Positions 12,640 to 25,017 are shown, numbered from the stretch's first letter. The stretch: 64,000 nucleotides of DNA from Perognathus longimembris pacificus (GCF_023159225.1 NC_063172.1:61252828-61316827), one strand, 5' to 3'. Numbers and translations are program-made. The notes: generated by a model not told the origin, from the sequence alone.

Positions 12640-12915
12640 GAAACAGCCCTTCTGCCTGAATGCTGGTGCTGCTGAATCACTCCAGAGTAATGCTCTCTGG
12701 GCAGCCCCCGCGTGACGACCTCCCCCCCTTCCTTCTCTCTTGACTCCTGGGGCCTATTGTGCAATCATCGTTTTGACCATCTTAAAGATAAAAACTGCTG
12801 AGACTCCTCTTTGGTTCCCTCACAGACAGCGAATCCTACTACTTTCCTTTACCGGCTTGCCTTTCACTTCCAAATAAACTTTCTCTGTTTACCATAAAAA
12901 GAAATAAATAAAAAC
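12640..12915 (+). other. unassigned GC-richer block ending in AATAAA and an A-rich tail
   Basis: The sequence ends CCAAATAAACTTTCTCTGTTTACC and then an A-rich run with AAATAAATAAAA. That could be the R/U5 part of an old LTR or the 3' end of a retrocopied transcript. No family or parent gene is recognised and no flanking duplication was found. Confidence 0.3.
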
Positions 12916-13090
12916 CTGCCACTCCAGTTCTGGATGTGTCGTTCCCATTCAGCTTTCAGAGAGCCTTCTCCAGTTCAGTCTTCATTAACTCCCTGCCCCA
13001 CAGCCAAGGTCATTCCCACATCTAACAAATATTTTCTTTTAAAAGTCCATGGGAAGGGATATTTGATACTTTTGACCTCTCTCTCTCTCT

Positions 13091-13308
13091 TTTTTTTTTT
13101 TTTTTTTTTTTTTTTGGCCAGTCCTGGGCCTTGGACTCAGGGCCTGAGTACTGTCCCTGGCTTCTTCCCGCTCAAGGCTAGCACTCTGCCACTTGAGCCA
13201 CAGCGCCGCTTCTGGCTGTTTTCTGTATATGTGGTGCTGGGGAATCGAACCTAGGGCCTCGTGTATCCGAGGCAGGCACTCTTGCCACTAGGCTATATCC
13301 CCAGCCCC
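13091..13308 (-). mobile_element. IDL-Geo SINE inserted in a CT repeat
   Basis: This young subgroup copy has a 25-nt T run (A tail). CT-rich sequence lies on both sides (13,076-13,090 and 13,309-13,322), consistent with duplication of a (CT)n target. Confidence 0.9.
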
Positions 13309-13807
13309 TCTCTCTCTCTCTTTTAAATAAAAGAAAAAAAAATCTGGTGTAGTACTAGGGTTTGAACTCAGAGCCTCATGCAACACTAACACAGGAGCCT
13401 CACTCCTGGCCATTGTAGCTTTAGTTATGTTTAATGCAGAATCTCGAGTAGTTCTGGACCACACTCCTAGCTTATGCTTCTTGCATAGCACCGATGACGT
13501 GTGTTTGCCACCCTACCAGCTTTCATTAGCTGAGGTGCTGACAGCTGCCACTCGGCAATCTCTGTGTGAGTATTCTTCAGACATCCAAACTGAACCCAGA
13601 GCTTTGTTCTTTCTACTCTAGTCTACAAGTTGCCATCCTCTATGTTCCCTTTTCCCTTCACATTGATGTATTCAATTTGCATCACTTTTAAGCTTATTGT
13701 TTCTACTTGCTAAATATCTTTCCCAGTTGTCCATTATGAGAATTGCTTCGCAATTGGACTTTCTATTTACACTGTTGGCTGTAAGTTCTTTCAGAAATTA
13801 AGATTGA

Positions 13808-14215
13808 ATGTCACTCCCCAGTGTTACTGAAATTCTTGCCCACAGCTTCAGCATCAAACATCTTGGCAGACCAAGCCCTTGGATTGCCAGCCTCCTCCAA
13901 TGTGCTCTGCATGAGCAGTTGATAGGCTGTGCAGTGCTTTTCCCCTTCTACCCAAACTGTTCTCTGCTCTTGGAATGCCCTTCTTTCCTTCCTGACCCTT
14001 CAAGGATTTGGTCAAGCCTGAGCCTCCCCTGGAGTGCATTGCAGTGAACTCCTCTCTGTATTCACCTCTGACGCCAGCCACTGCACACCTCACACACATT
14101 CTGAATTGGTAGAGTCGTTTCTCTGAAAAGACAGCTTGACTTGTCATCCTCCATCCCCAACACGTCATGCAGTGCCTCTCACATACTAGATAACAGAAGT
14201 TTTCCTGGTTGAGTG
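13808..14215 (+). mobile_element. L2 LINE 3' fragment
   Basis: Diverged but ordered L2 landmarks are present: CTCTTGGAATGCCCTTC, CTTCAAGGATTTGGTCAAGC, and the terminal CAGTGCCTCTCACATACTAG followed by GTTGAGTG. Open frames here are incidental. Confidence 0.6.
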
Positions 14216-14239
14216 TTGCGTTGTTGGGTTGCCTGTTTG

Positions 14240-14471
14240 TTTTGTACTATTGATGACTGGCGCTTGAACTCAAGGCCTAGCCTTCTCAGTTGGCTTTCTC
14301 ACTCAAGGCTGGCACTCTAGCACTTGAGCCACACCTTCACACTTCTAGCTTTTTGCTGGTTAGAGGTAAGAGTCTCACAGTCCTCTCTATCCGGACCAGC
14401 TTTCAATGGCAATCCTCAGATCTCAGCCTCCTGAGGAGCTAGGATTGAAACATGAGCCATCTTGCCTGGGT
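14240..14471 (-). mobile_element. B1-Geo SINE
   Basis: Both halves are present in reverse orientation: Geo at 14,240-14,355 and B1 at 14,356-14,471. Divergence is moderate, e.g. CTTCACACTTCTAGC replaces the usual CTCCACTTCTGGC. Confidence 0.82.
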
Positions 14472-14959
14472 TTGTTGGTTGTTTGCTTCTCTTCAGTTGT
14501 TAGTTGGGTAATGCTTTGGTTCCATGTTATGTGTAGATGGAAGTCTATTGCAACATTGTCTTTGTTTTCATCATTCTAAAAGCAGGAGATTTTAGAAAAT
14601 GTAGGTAAACATATTGGCTCCACCTTTGAGCAGGTGATTCCTTCAAGCATCTGGCTGCTTTGCAAAGAGGTCTGTGTTGAGATGATTCGCAAAGATTATG
14701 GAAGGTGTGGACAAATACCCTTTCCAAAAGCCTCACACCACCTTTTTGAAGATGCTAAATATATCCTAGAAGTAATACATTTCCTTCTGAAATTCTGCCT
14801 TTGGTTTTCTTTGTATACCCTGTAAATTAATTTATATTTCGTTTTATATTCACTTTAAGAATTCTGAAGTCTTCAGTACAAACAATTGGTATAAACTGGT
14901 ATAAATAGTGATTAAATATGACATTTGATAAACAGTTGTAATTCTGATATTCTGGGGGG

Positions 14960-15236
14960 TTTTGTTTTGTTTTGTTTTTGCTGGTCCTGGGGATTGAACT
15001 CAGGGCCTTGGCATTGTCCTTGAACATTTTTGCTCGAGGCTTAAGTGCTGTACCACTTGAGCCACAGTTCTACTTCCAGCTCTGTGTGTGTGTGTGTGTG
15101 TGTGTGTGTCTAATTGGAGATAAGAATCAAGTGTCTCATGGACTTTACTGCAGGGGCTGACTTTGAACTTTTGCCTCAGATCTCAGCCTCCTAAGTAGCT
15201 AAGATTACAGTTGTGAACCACCAGCACCTTGCTCTC
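14960..15236 (-). mobile_element. B1-Geo SINE with an internal GT repeat
   Basis: A (GT)13 run at 15,083-15,109 sits at the junction between Geo and B1 halves. The other copies with microsatellites have them at the tail. Confidence 0.85.
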
Positions 15237-15344
15237 AACCTTTCAGCCATTTGATGGGATCTTTTTTCTGTGTTCAGTAATTTTACCTAAAAAAGGAGAA
15301 ATTCCTATGAAACCATAAAAATAAGGAAATTCTTTTTAAAAAAA

Positions 15345-15560
15345 AAAAACTTCTGACATAAGTCCCACTCGGTGGCTCAGGGTTCCCTAGAACTCAAAAT
15401 CCACATGCCTTCCAAGTATCAAGTTTATAGGCATGCACTATCACACGTAGCTCTTTCGTATGCAAGTGTGTGCTAGTGAGCACACATCTGCAGTAGGGAT
15501 TAAACCCAAGGTCTTGCCCATTCCATACCAGTCAAGTGCTCTGCCACAAGCTACATCCCC
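15345..15560 (-). mobile_element. old B1 plus ID-like SINE
   Basis: Reverse-orientation ID landmarks (GGGATTAAACCCAAGGTCTTG, AGTGCTCTGCCAC, CTACATCCCCAG) follow a poorly preserved B1 body. Confidence 0.5.
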
Positions 15561-15569
15561 AGACAACAC

Positions 15570-16225
15570 CAAAAGCTAAGGCAAAATTCACGAAGATTTG
15601 GGAAAGGAATGCTTTCTCTAGCACACTGTAATCTTTGGTTATCTTTTAACAAGTTCTGGTGAGGATGTGAAGAAAAGGAAAGAAACACTTTCACACTGTA
15701 TAGAAATGCTGTTATGGAGGTTCCCCTGAAAACTAAAGTAAAACTACCATGTAATCCAACTGGTGGGCACTTAGCCAAAATAAATGAATTCAGTACATCA
15801 GCAAGACATCTGCATTTTCATGTTTATTGTCTCATTATGCACTATAGCCAAGTTAAAGAAAAACACCAGCCAAAGTGCTTACCAACTAATGAATGGATAA
15901 AGAAAAATGTGGTACATATGTACAATGAAATGCTATTACCTCATTACAAAGAAGGAAATTCTATCATTTGCAATAACATGAATGAAACTGGTGATCATTA
16001 TGTTATATGAAGTAAACCAGGCACAAAAGACAAATGCGAGTTCATCTCACTCATACAGAATCTGAAAGATCTGATTTCACACAAGTGAAGACGCGAGAGG
16101 AGTGGTTGCCAGACACTAGGGAGGATACTGGAGAGGGAAAGGTTCTACTTGGATAACAGTGAGGAGGTTTGCTGTACAGTTGCAGGATAGGATGAATATA
16201 GATAATCTATATTTCATAAAGGTAG
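15570..16225 (+). mobile_element. old L1, ORF2 C-terminus to 3' UTR
   Basis: Landmarks of mammalian L1 3' ends are in order: GGTGAGGATGTGAAG, AACTACCATGTAATCCAAC, TAATGAATGGATAAAGAAAAATGTGG, CAATAACATGAATGAAACTGG and GAGTGGTTGCCAGACACTAGGG. The open frame at 15,714-16,010 is a remnant with no start support. Confidence 0.75.
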
Positions 16226-16261
16226 AGGAAATAACTTTTAATGTGGTCACCATAAATAAAT

Positions 16262-16381
16262 AATAAAGTATGGTGGTACACACCTATAATCCCATCGCTC
16301 GGGAGGCAAAGGCAGGAAGTTCTGGACTTGAAGCCAACCTTGGTTTTATAGACCCTGTTTGGAAAAAAAAAAAAAAAAAGA
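16262..16381 (+). mobile_element. B1 SINE monomer
   Basis: A B1 body (ACACACCTATAATCCCATCGCTCGGGAGGCAAAGGCAGGAAG) ends in a 17-nt A run at 16,364-16,380. It lies immediately behind the L1 3' end. Confidence 0.8.
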
Positions 16382-16580
16382 TAAATGGTAGATTCAACCT
16401 GATTTAATAAATTTTAAACAATATAAACGTATCAAAATTTGACAAGGTACCCCACAAATACAATATTTGTTTTTTCATGTATTACATTTTAAAAAGCTTT
16501 TGAAGTCTAGTGTAAAAAGTTGTTTGTGATCCCAAAAATAAACTAATTAAAATATCTCAAGCTATTAGAAATCAAGGATA

Positions 16581-16789
16581 GGGGCTGGGGATATGGCCTA
16601 GTGACAAGAGTGCCTGCCTCGGATACACGAGGCCCTAGGTTCGATTCCCCAGCACCACATATACGGAAAACGGCCAGAAGCGGCACTGTGGCTCAAGTGG
16701 CAGCGTGCTAGCCTTGAGCGGGAAGAAGCCAGGGACAGTGCTCAGGCCCTGAGTCCAAGGCCCAGGACTGGCGCAAAAAAAAAAAAAGA
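16581..16789 (+). mobile_element. IDL-Geo SINE, young
   Basis: Complete plus-strand dimer with AGAAATCAAGGATA duplicated at 16,567-16,580 and about 16,790-16,803. It carries the diagnostic GGATACACGAGG and GAGCGGGAAGAAG variants of the young subgroup. Confidence 0.93.
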
Positions 16790-17277
16790 AGAAATCAAGG
16801 ATAGAAAATTGCTGGCTTACCTGCTGAAGTAGTACAAATAAAGCCAAGCTGTAATGAAAATACTTCCTGCCAATCCTAAGACAGATGGCACTGTCAAGCT
16901 ATGATGTCTAGGGGAACTTAGGACTTAATAAGATCTTACTAAGTAGAAGAAAGCTGATTTCAACATCCCTCGCTTATACTTGTGTTTTCCCAGGACTTGG
17001 ATGTCTACAGACTTAATATGCATTGAGAAGTCATCTTTCTTGGCTTTGTTGTAAGTGGTAGAACAAGTATTTTTAGATAGCTGGAATGTAATTGTAAACT
17101 GCTGAAGGCTTTGTGTTCTCTTGAAAGATACTGCTGACTCACCTTAACTACTTCACCTCTACTTGGGCCAGCATTCTTGGGAACTTCATTGGTGACCCAA
17201 ACTTAATTTCTGAAAGTTGCATCCATTTTCTCTACCCAACCCAGGGCAGCTAACATGTATATAACTATCACACATAG

Positions 17278-17472
17278 GGGCTGGGAATGTGGCTTAGTGG
17301 TAGAGTGCTTGCCTAGCATGCATGAAGCTCTGGGTTCGACTCCTTAGTACCACATAAAAAGAAAAAGCCAGAAGTGGCGCTGTGGCCCAAGGGTTAGAGC
17401 AGTAGCGTTCAATACAGAGAGGCTCACAGACAGAGCCCTGGCCCTAAGTTTAAGCCTCAGGACCAGCAAAAC
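17278..17472 (+). mobile_element. IDL-Geo SINE, older
   Basis: It has an ID-like half with TAGTGGTAGAGTGCTTGCC and TCTGGGTTCGACTCC and a diverged Geo half. CACACATA on both sides is probably the remaining target duplication. Confidence 0.85.
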
Positions 17473-17739
17473 AAAACAACTCACACATAAACCTACAGTG
17501 TACACATGCAGTTACATAGATTACCAGCTGCCAAGTCCATCGTACATGTAAATGTCATAAACATTAGAATTTTGTCCAGAACTTTTCATTTCTTCTTCAA
17601 AACCTACTTTTCTTCCTTTTTAATATACCTAAATTTCTTCCATCTCAGTCATTTAAACAAAAAGTGGAGTGATAAGCACCTTATCATTTTTTACGTAAAA
17701 TTTACCAACTCTAGTAAGTTTCTTGGGAGTTCATGTTTG

Positions 17740-18206
17740 ATCCTTGCCACCGTCCTAATTCCTCAGATCACTGTTTCTTACCTGAATTACTATTCTAGGG
17801 AGCTCACTGGTCTCCATGGTGCAGCCTTGCCTCCTTAACTATTCATCTTCAAAACTGTCCTCCATTTTGTCTCTTGCCTACTTTTTTCCAGAGTTCCTTG
17901 TTGCCTACAGGGCCACCTCTAATGGCAGCTCACATATTTGCCTGTTTGCCGCTTCCAGTGGAATTGAGCTTAAAAATCTCAATTTCCCCTCACCTCAGTT
18001 GTCCTAGATGGAACTGGAGCTTGTTATCTCGCGCAGAGCTTTCACTTTCTCAGTAGTAGTGATGCAGGTTTCCATGCTATGTTCCAGTTTTAAGTTTTCA
18101 TTTGTCCTATACTACCACACCCTTTAGGTTTGGGATATTCCTACACCTGAGTACCCATAATACCCAGTACAAAGCAAACACTGGATAAATGAGTGGAAGA
18201 ACTAGA
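17740..18206 (+). mobile_element. L2 LINE fragment
   Basis: GAATTACTATTCTAGGGAGCTCACTGGTCTCC resembles the L2 coding end. The terminal ACCCAGTACAAAGCAAACACTGGATAAATGAGTG resembles its 3' end. The similarity is old and patchy. Confidence 0.5.
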
Positions 18207-18597
18207 TTAATAAGGAAGCACACTTATCTTTCTGTAGTCTCTGACAGAGACAACAAGAAAGCTTTAAATACTATGTAATTCCCAAGCCCTTTTAATCTAG
18301 TAGTTGCCAGTTCTTGTTCTGCTAAGATTAGAGAGAGAGAGGGACAGAGGTTTCATGGAGTGAACCCAGCATCTTACACATACTAATAAGCACATACTTT
18401 CCCACTGGGTTGTATATACTTCCAAAGATACTGCTAGAAAGCTAAAATAATTTCTACTTAAAATTTTTCTTTTTTAATTTTTATTTTTACTGGTATTATA
18501 AAAGTAATGTACAGAAGGATTGCAGTTATATAAATCAGGTTAATGGATAGGTTGTTAGTTTGTTGTGTTGGTTTGGGGGGTTTTTTGCGTTTGTTTT

Positions 18598-18828
18598 GTT
18601 TTGTTTGCCGGTCCTGAGGCTTGAACTCTGGGCCTGGGGGATGGCCCTGAACCTCTTTGTGCTCAAGGCTACTGCTCTACCACTTGAGCCACAGCACCAC
18701 TTCCAGCCTTTTCTGAGTAGTTTATTGGAAATAAGAGTCTGCCCAGGCTGGGTTCAAACCGAGATCCTCAGGTCTCAGCCTCCTGAATAGCTAGGATTAC
18801 AGGTGTGAGCCCCCAGCACCTGGCCTTT
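18598..18828 (-). mobile_element. B1-Geo SINE
   Basis: Near-complete; about 20 bp around the CTCACAGACTTTCC segment are deleted between the Geo and B1 halves. Confidence 0.85.
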
Positions 18829-19149
18829 TGGCCAATATCACTCTGTCCCTTGAGCTCTTGGAGTTTTCTTTTTAAATTATAATTATTATCACATGCTAAT
18901 TGTGCAGATTAATAGATTTCACTGTGACGTTTTCATAAGTGCATATATTATACTTTCACAGTATGTGTACCTCCTAGCTTCTCTTTCCCCACCCCCATCT
19001 CTTTTCCCTTACTAACAATCTCACTTAGCTAGAACGTTTGTGGAAAATACATGCTTTTTATGTTCAGTTTAAACGATGACATAAATGAAAATTTCCTTTG
19101 TCTTGTAATATTCAAAGATAAGTAGTCCTAAAAAAAAGAAAGATAAATG

Positions 19150-19275
19150 TGGTGAGAATATTAGATTCTACTCCTGCTTCTGATATAATTGCATGTGATC
19201 TCAGGCAAGTCAATTGTTTTTTTGCAACTCAGCCATATGTATAAATGAGACTGGCAGTATGGATCAGCAGGAAAC
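19150..19275 (+). mobile_element. MIR SINE fragment
   Basis: GATTCTACTCCTGCTTCTGATAT, ATGTGATCTCAGGCAAGTCA and CAACTCAGCC... follow the order of the MIR core (in MIR terms: incomplete Cys-loop, TGTGACCTTGGGCAAGTCA). Confidence 0.5.
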
Positions 19276-19659
19276 ACCAGGAGACTATGAAAGAATCTGT
19301 GGCGTGAGAGACGAGGAAGAGCTCCCTCTACTGAGCTGTCCCTGCTCCCTGCCTCATCTCCAAAAGGCAGCCCCAGCAGAATTGCCTTGAAATACAATCT
19401 GAAAAACCGTGTGTTACAAGTCTTCTTCCACTAAGTTTAGCTATATGAAATGAGAACCAAGTATTTTTAAATCACAGAATTTGGAGTGTTGATTTACGGC
19501 CCCTAATGTTTTCATAAGGCTTACCCTCCTTGCATAACGGTCTTATCTCAATATATCTTATTCTTTAGGGCTCATGCTACACATGATTTGCAGTTGATTC
19601 ACTCTGCTGAGGTTTTGGTTTACTTAGTCAAGGTATTTGAAGTGAGTAAAGAGCACTGT

Positions 19660-19845
19660 GTGTTTGCAGGGCACATTGACACTTTGCACCTATGTCCGGC
19701 CATAGTCCTAAAACATTGCTTAGAGCTGACCACACTGAGGAGTCAGCCCTGTGGAGCCAGTACCATTAGTCCCCGCATTTCACAGACAGGGGAAGCAGCT
19801 AGCCCAGGATGAAGCTGGAGTTTGAATCAGGAAAGGCTGGTTCAC
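19660..19845 (+). mobile_element. MIR SINE fragment
   Basis: The end of the MIR core is recognisable: ACCATTAGTCCCCGCATTTCACAGACAGGGGAAGCAG, then AGCTGGAGTTTGAATCAGG. Confidence 0.6.
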
Positions 19846-20274
19846 CCTTAGCCATTCGGTTCATTCTGTAGGCATACTTTCACTTACAGCCATGTTTTCT
19901 TAAAATCATTTTTCATTTTTAGTATTTATATACATAATTTAAATCTTTTAAATCATTAAAACTATGAGGGCACTTGATATAGCGACTAATGCATAGTAAG
20001 TACTTGATAAATACTAGTTCGCTTAGTCAAATGGATACCTGTTGCTTTCAGCAGCTGAGAAAACTGAAAGGTCACCTTGCAAGATACCTTCCTTTCTAGT
20101 AACTGTTCAAGGTATTTAAGGAATTTTAGCAAGCCCAAGGCTCTGAGTTCAAACCTGGTGGTACCACAACAGACAGAGAGTACGGTTTGGGGGTGCAGGG
20201 GGAGAATGAGTTAAATGGAGTCCAAGAACTTCCCTGGAGTCTTAGGTAACAGATGCCATTGTTTTTTAATCCTG

Positions 20275-20288
20275 CCACCAGGTGGCAG
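20275..20288 (+). promoter_or_regulatory. candidate CTCF site (CCACCAGGTGGCAG)
   Basis: All 14 bases satisfy the CTCF core consensus CCASYAGRKGGCRS. The site lies in repeat-free intronic DNA. It is embedded in a 15-bp odd palindrome TGCCACC-A-GGTGGCA, so both strands resemble a half-consensus, but the plus orientation is the better match. Occupancy is unknown. Confidence 0.5.
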
Positions 20289-21273
20289 CATGTTGACTCC
20301 ATTGAGAACAGTTTTTCAGATTTTTAAGAATTGTTAAACCCAAACAAGTGCTCTGTGTTCCGAACCCCTTGCCTCTTTCCAGTCAGTCCTGAAGGCCTTG
20401 CACATCCCTCTGGTAGCTAATACAGAAGATCTTTTCTTTCTCTTGAGCTGACATCTGAGCCGGTGTGCTTAGAGTCTCCTGGTTTCGTCCAGCCACTGTC
20501 GGGACTGCGTTCCTTGTTTGTGTCTTCCATGGGGTCCAGAGAAGTTCTCAGTATGTGGTAACAGTAACTGTCCAGGCCTGAATGCCAGTGACACCTAAGA
20601 TGCACAACAGCATGTGAATTCACTGAGTATATGTTTGAGTCACAGCCCGCTTACTGTGTTTTGTGCTTATATTTATTTTAATTTTTGCTGGAGAAGTCCC
20701 AGAAATTTTATCTGAAGTTTAGGTCTTATAAGTGTACTGTTCAGGTAATTGATGTCAAGGGTTCAAACACCATTGTCGGAACTGCAAAGCAAGAGGATCG
20801 ATGGCTAACGAAGAAAATGAAGGTAAAGCACTGAACATGGCAGTTAATGAAAGGGTGGTAAAAGGGGGAAGACTGGCAGCTGGACTTCCGGCACTGGAGT
20901 GGAGCACTCGCTACACGAGAAGCAAGATGATCGATCATCAAGGTTAGCTGCTGCATGGGACTGGAAATCTGTTCCTACTTGATCAAGGTTCTGCCTAGAC
21001 AGTGTTTCACAGTGCTTATAATGAAATAACTTGACATCAGTATCCCAGCAATTTTTGTCCTACACTTAAACCTATCAGTATTACCTTTTGCTTTCCCTTT
21101 AGTAACACCTTAAGAAAACTTGCCCCCAGAAATGTATACATACATAGGGAGAGACTAGCATTTCATAGACGCCCAGTGTGCCCTTTACATACTTACTAGG
21201 AATAATTGATTTCAAAGTCTCCTAAGTACTTACTTGAAGCATTGTGTTGGAAGTTTTAGAATTAAGCTTGTAT

Positions 21274-21495
21274 TGCCAGGCAACAGTGGCCCATGCCTAT
21301 AATCCTAGCTACTCTGGAGGCTGAGATCTGGAGGATTGACATTTGAAGCCAACCCAGTGCCCCTCACCCCTCACCCCCCCAAAAAAGAGCAACCTAGAAA
21401 CATGTCTAAAGTAGTAGAACAGGAGATATGAGAAAGAAACACCAGTGAGAACACAGGGCTTGAGGTCAAGCCCCAATACCAGCACAAAAATAAAA
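21274..21495 (+). mobile_element. B1 plus ID/Geo-like SINE, diverged
   Basis: The B1 head is clear (CCATGCCTATAATCCTAGCTACTCTGGAGGCTGAG). The right half is rearranged around a C-rich run (CCCCTCACCCCTCACCCCCCC) and ends GTCAAGCCCCAATACCAGC. Confidence 0.65.
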
Positions 21496-21739
21496 TGCTT
21501 ATCTCCTGATAAACTACTTTTGAGGAAATAGCTCAGCCTCTCAATTCTGTGAGAAACATTAGAGAAGCATTAGCCTTGAGCACAGAATCAGGGATAGCAC
21601 CGCTGCCCTACGTTAAACCCACATGCAACACCAAAGAAAAGAAAAAGGTAATGGCATGCTTTCAAATGCACAGTACATCTTAAGTTCTTGTGATTCAGCT
21701 ATGTTTTTGTTTTTTGTGGGGTTTTTTGTTTGTTTGTTT

Positions 21740-22225
21740 TGTCAGTCATTGGGTTTGAACACCGGGCATGAGTGCTGTCCATGAGCTCTTTTGCTTAAGG
21801 CTCACGCTTTACCACTTAGAGCCACAGCACCACTTCTGGTTTTCTGGTGGGTAATTGGATATAAGAGTCTCTCAGCCTTTTCCTACCCCAGTTGGCTGTG
21901 AACTGTCATCACAGCTTCCCGAGTAGCTGGGATTACAGATGTGAGCCACTAGCATCTGTCTCAACTATGCTTTTAAAAGTGCTTAAAACAAGCATTAAGT
22001 GGTATGTAGATATGCACACTTACTGATCCTGGGGCTTGAACCTGGGCGCTATCCCTGTGCATTTTTGCTCAACACCAGCACTCTATCACTTAAGCCACAG
22101 CTCCAGTTCTGACTTTTTTGGTGGTTAACTAGAAATAAGAGTCTCCCAGACCTACCTTGCTGGTCTGGCTTGGAGCCATGATCCTCTTGAGTAGAAAGGA
22201 TTACAGTGCCACTGGCACCCAGCTT
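21740..22225 (-). mobile_element. two B1-Geo SINEs in tandem
   Basis: Copies at 21,740-21,963 and 22,016-22,225 have the same orientation. They are separated by 52 bp of unrelated AT-rich DNA. Confidence 0.82.
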
Positions 22226-22650
22226 GTTTTGTTTTGTTTTGTTGATAGTCCTGGGCTTGAACTCAGAGCCTGAGCACTATCCCTGGCTTATTTTTGCTCA
22301 AGACTAGCACTCTGCCACTTGAGCCACAGCACCACTTCCAGCTTTTTCTGTATATGTGGTACTGAGAAATCGAAACCTGGGCTTCATATATACAAGATGA
22401 GCACTTTACCACCAGGCCATATTCCCAGCCACAGCTTTTTGTTGTTGTTGTTTGTTTTTGTTTCCTCAATCCTAGGGCTTGAACTCGGGCTGGGCACTCT
22501 CCCAGAGCTTGTTCTGCTCAAGGCTACAACCCTTATCATTTGAGCCACAGCACCACTCTGGCTTTTTCTGTATATGTGGTATTGAGGAATCGAACCCAGG
22601 GCTTTACGGATGCTAGCAAGCACTCTACCATTAAGCCACATTCCCAGCCC
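22226..22650 (-). mobile_element. two IDL-Geo SINEs in tandem
   Basis: Copies at 22,226-22,430 and 22,441-22,650 directly follow the two B1-Geo elements. The first ends ATTCCCAGCC and the second ATTCCCAGCCC. An ACAGCTTTTT spacer separates them, suggesting successive insertions into the same T-rich site. Confidence 0.88.
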
Positions 22651-22739
22651 AACACTCAGCTTTTTTAAGCCAATTTTAAAGAGATTGATCAATGGATTGG
22701 AGTAAAAGACAATTTATGTGCATGTATTAGCACTTTTAA

Positions 22740-23340
22740 TAATGACTCTGCTGTATAGAACTGCTTGTTTATATGAAGCTGTGGCTCATTTGCAGGACCT
22801 TGCAGTTCTGGTCAACATTGCAGTGGAATGGGCACGTGGCCCCTAGAAGGGATTCCAGCATTTTATGGAAATAGTTATATCTGGAGATTGATGTTTGTTG
22901 ACTTCAGTATTTACTTAGCCTGGTTTCTCGGCCATCATGGTAATTGACATGTTATTGGAAATAAAGCTATTTTTTTCCTTATTTATAGCTTTAAGTTCAG
23001 TTTTGTGAATCAATTCATAGTTGGCTGAAAGCCAATTTCCCCTTTAAAGCCTGCATACACATGAAAAGTGTACGCCCATCCTAAGTGCCTTCTCAATCTG
23101 CAGTGATTAATTCTTCTCATTATTTTGCTGCAAATTCTCATGACCCTCTGTGATGATTCGATCAGCCACTTTAGACTTGATGCATATTCATGTTTCTGTG
23201 CTCCTGCCTCAGCCGTGCAAGTCTCCTGCACTGACTGGTGTGTGCTTGGTGCAGTAATTGAGCTGCAATAGATTGATTACTCTAGGGAGCTGTAAGGACT
23301 TTAAAGGTGAAAACATATCAGTCCTGTTAATTAGGGGACA
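22740..23340. other. repeat-free intronic block, candidate conserved non-coding element
   Basis: About 600 bp contain no SINE, LINE or simple repeat I recognise, although the flanks are saturated with insertions. AT-rich homeodomain-like words are frequent (TAATTGAG, GATTAATT, GATTGATTAC, TTAATTAGG). Function is inferred only from the lack of insertions and the composition. Confidence 0.35.
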
Positions 23341-23589
23341 AAAGCTCTGATAGCAAATTCAATAGTCAAATGTTTTCAATGTAAAAAAGATGAGGGATAT
23401 GATTTCCTCTGTAAGTACTATTTCTTTACATTTGAATGAGGTCTTTGTCTGTGGTATAAGTGAGTAACTTTCTTTTTTATTACTCAAAAGAAAGCTACTC
23501 TCACCATGGTACATAGGCTACCTACATGGCGTGGATGCTTTTTCCTTCTTTGCATTGTGTTTATCCCCTCTCCTTGGTCATCAATTTTC

Positions 23590-24452
<863 letters not shown>

Positions 24453-24815
24453 TAGAATTTGCTTTTACTATTTGGAGTCATCACTTACTATTTTTAAATT
24501 TCTGAAGTGGATCAAGGATAATCCTTTAACACATTCCAACTAGAAGCTTGTGATGTATACTACAGTAGTTACATGTTGGTAGTCTCTTGTGTCCTCATAG
24601 AGGATGGATCACTTAAGTAAGTGGCCCTATTTATTCCAAGCAATGCAAAGTGTAGAAATCCCTTAAGAGCAAAGAAAACCCACTTTTGCCTACATGTCTA
24701 TATGGTGACATCTGCCTTGGGGAATAATGTTCTGGTACATACAGTATGTCACTATGCAAGATGCTCCCTTTTCTGGCATGAAAGAAGGAAATTCCCAATT
24801 TAAAATTACTCCCAG

Positions 24816-24857
24816 GCTGGGAACATGGCCTAGTGGTAGAGTGCCTGCCTCCTAAAA
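24816..24857 (+). mobile_element. 42-bp 5' fragment of the IDL monomer
   Basis: Only GGCTGGGAACATGGCCTAGTGGTAGAGTGCCTGCCTCC is present. ACTCCCAG lies on both sides (24,808-24,815 and 24,861-24,868). It may be an abortive or internally deleted SINE insertion. Confidence 0.6.
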
Positions 24858-25017
24858 GTACTCCCAGTATAGCAGAACATCTTTTCATGAGACTAAATTA
24901 ATGCACATAATTGGCCAAGGTGGGTTTTCTTTAATGTTACTATGAACCCATTTTGTTCAGCACAATTAGAATAATATATAAAGCCTTGGAAAATATAATT
25001 CAGAAAGTTTACAAGGG

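Noticed and set aside
12934..13254. Repeated short proteins such as those with LASPGPWTQGLSTVPG
   Set aside because: The same peptide recurs at many places because it is the antisense translation of the Geo monomer.
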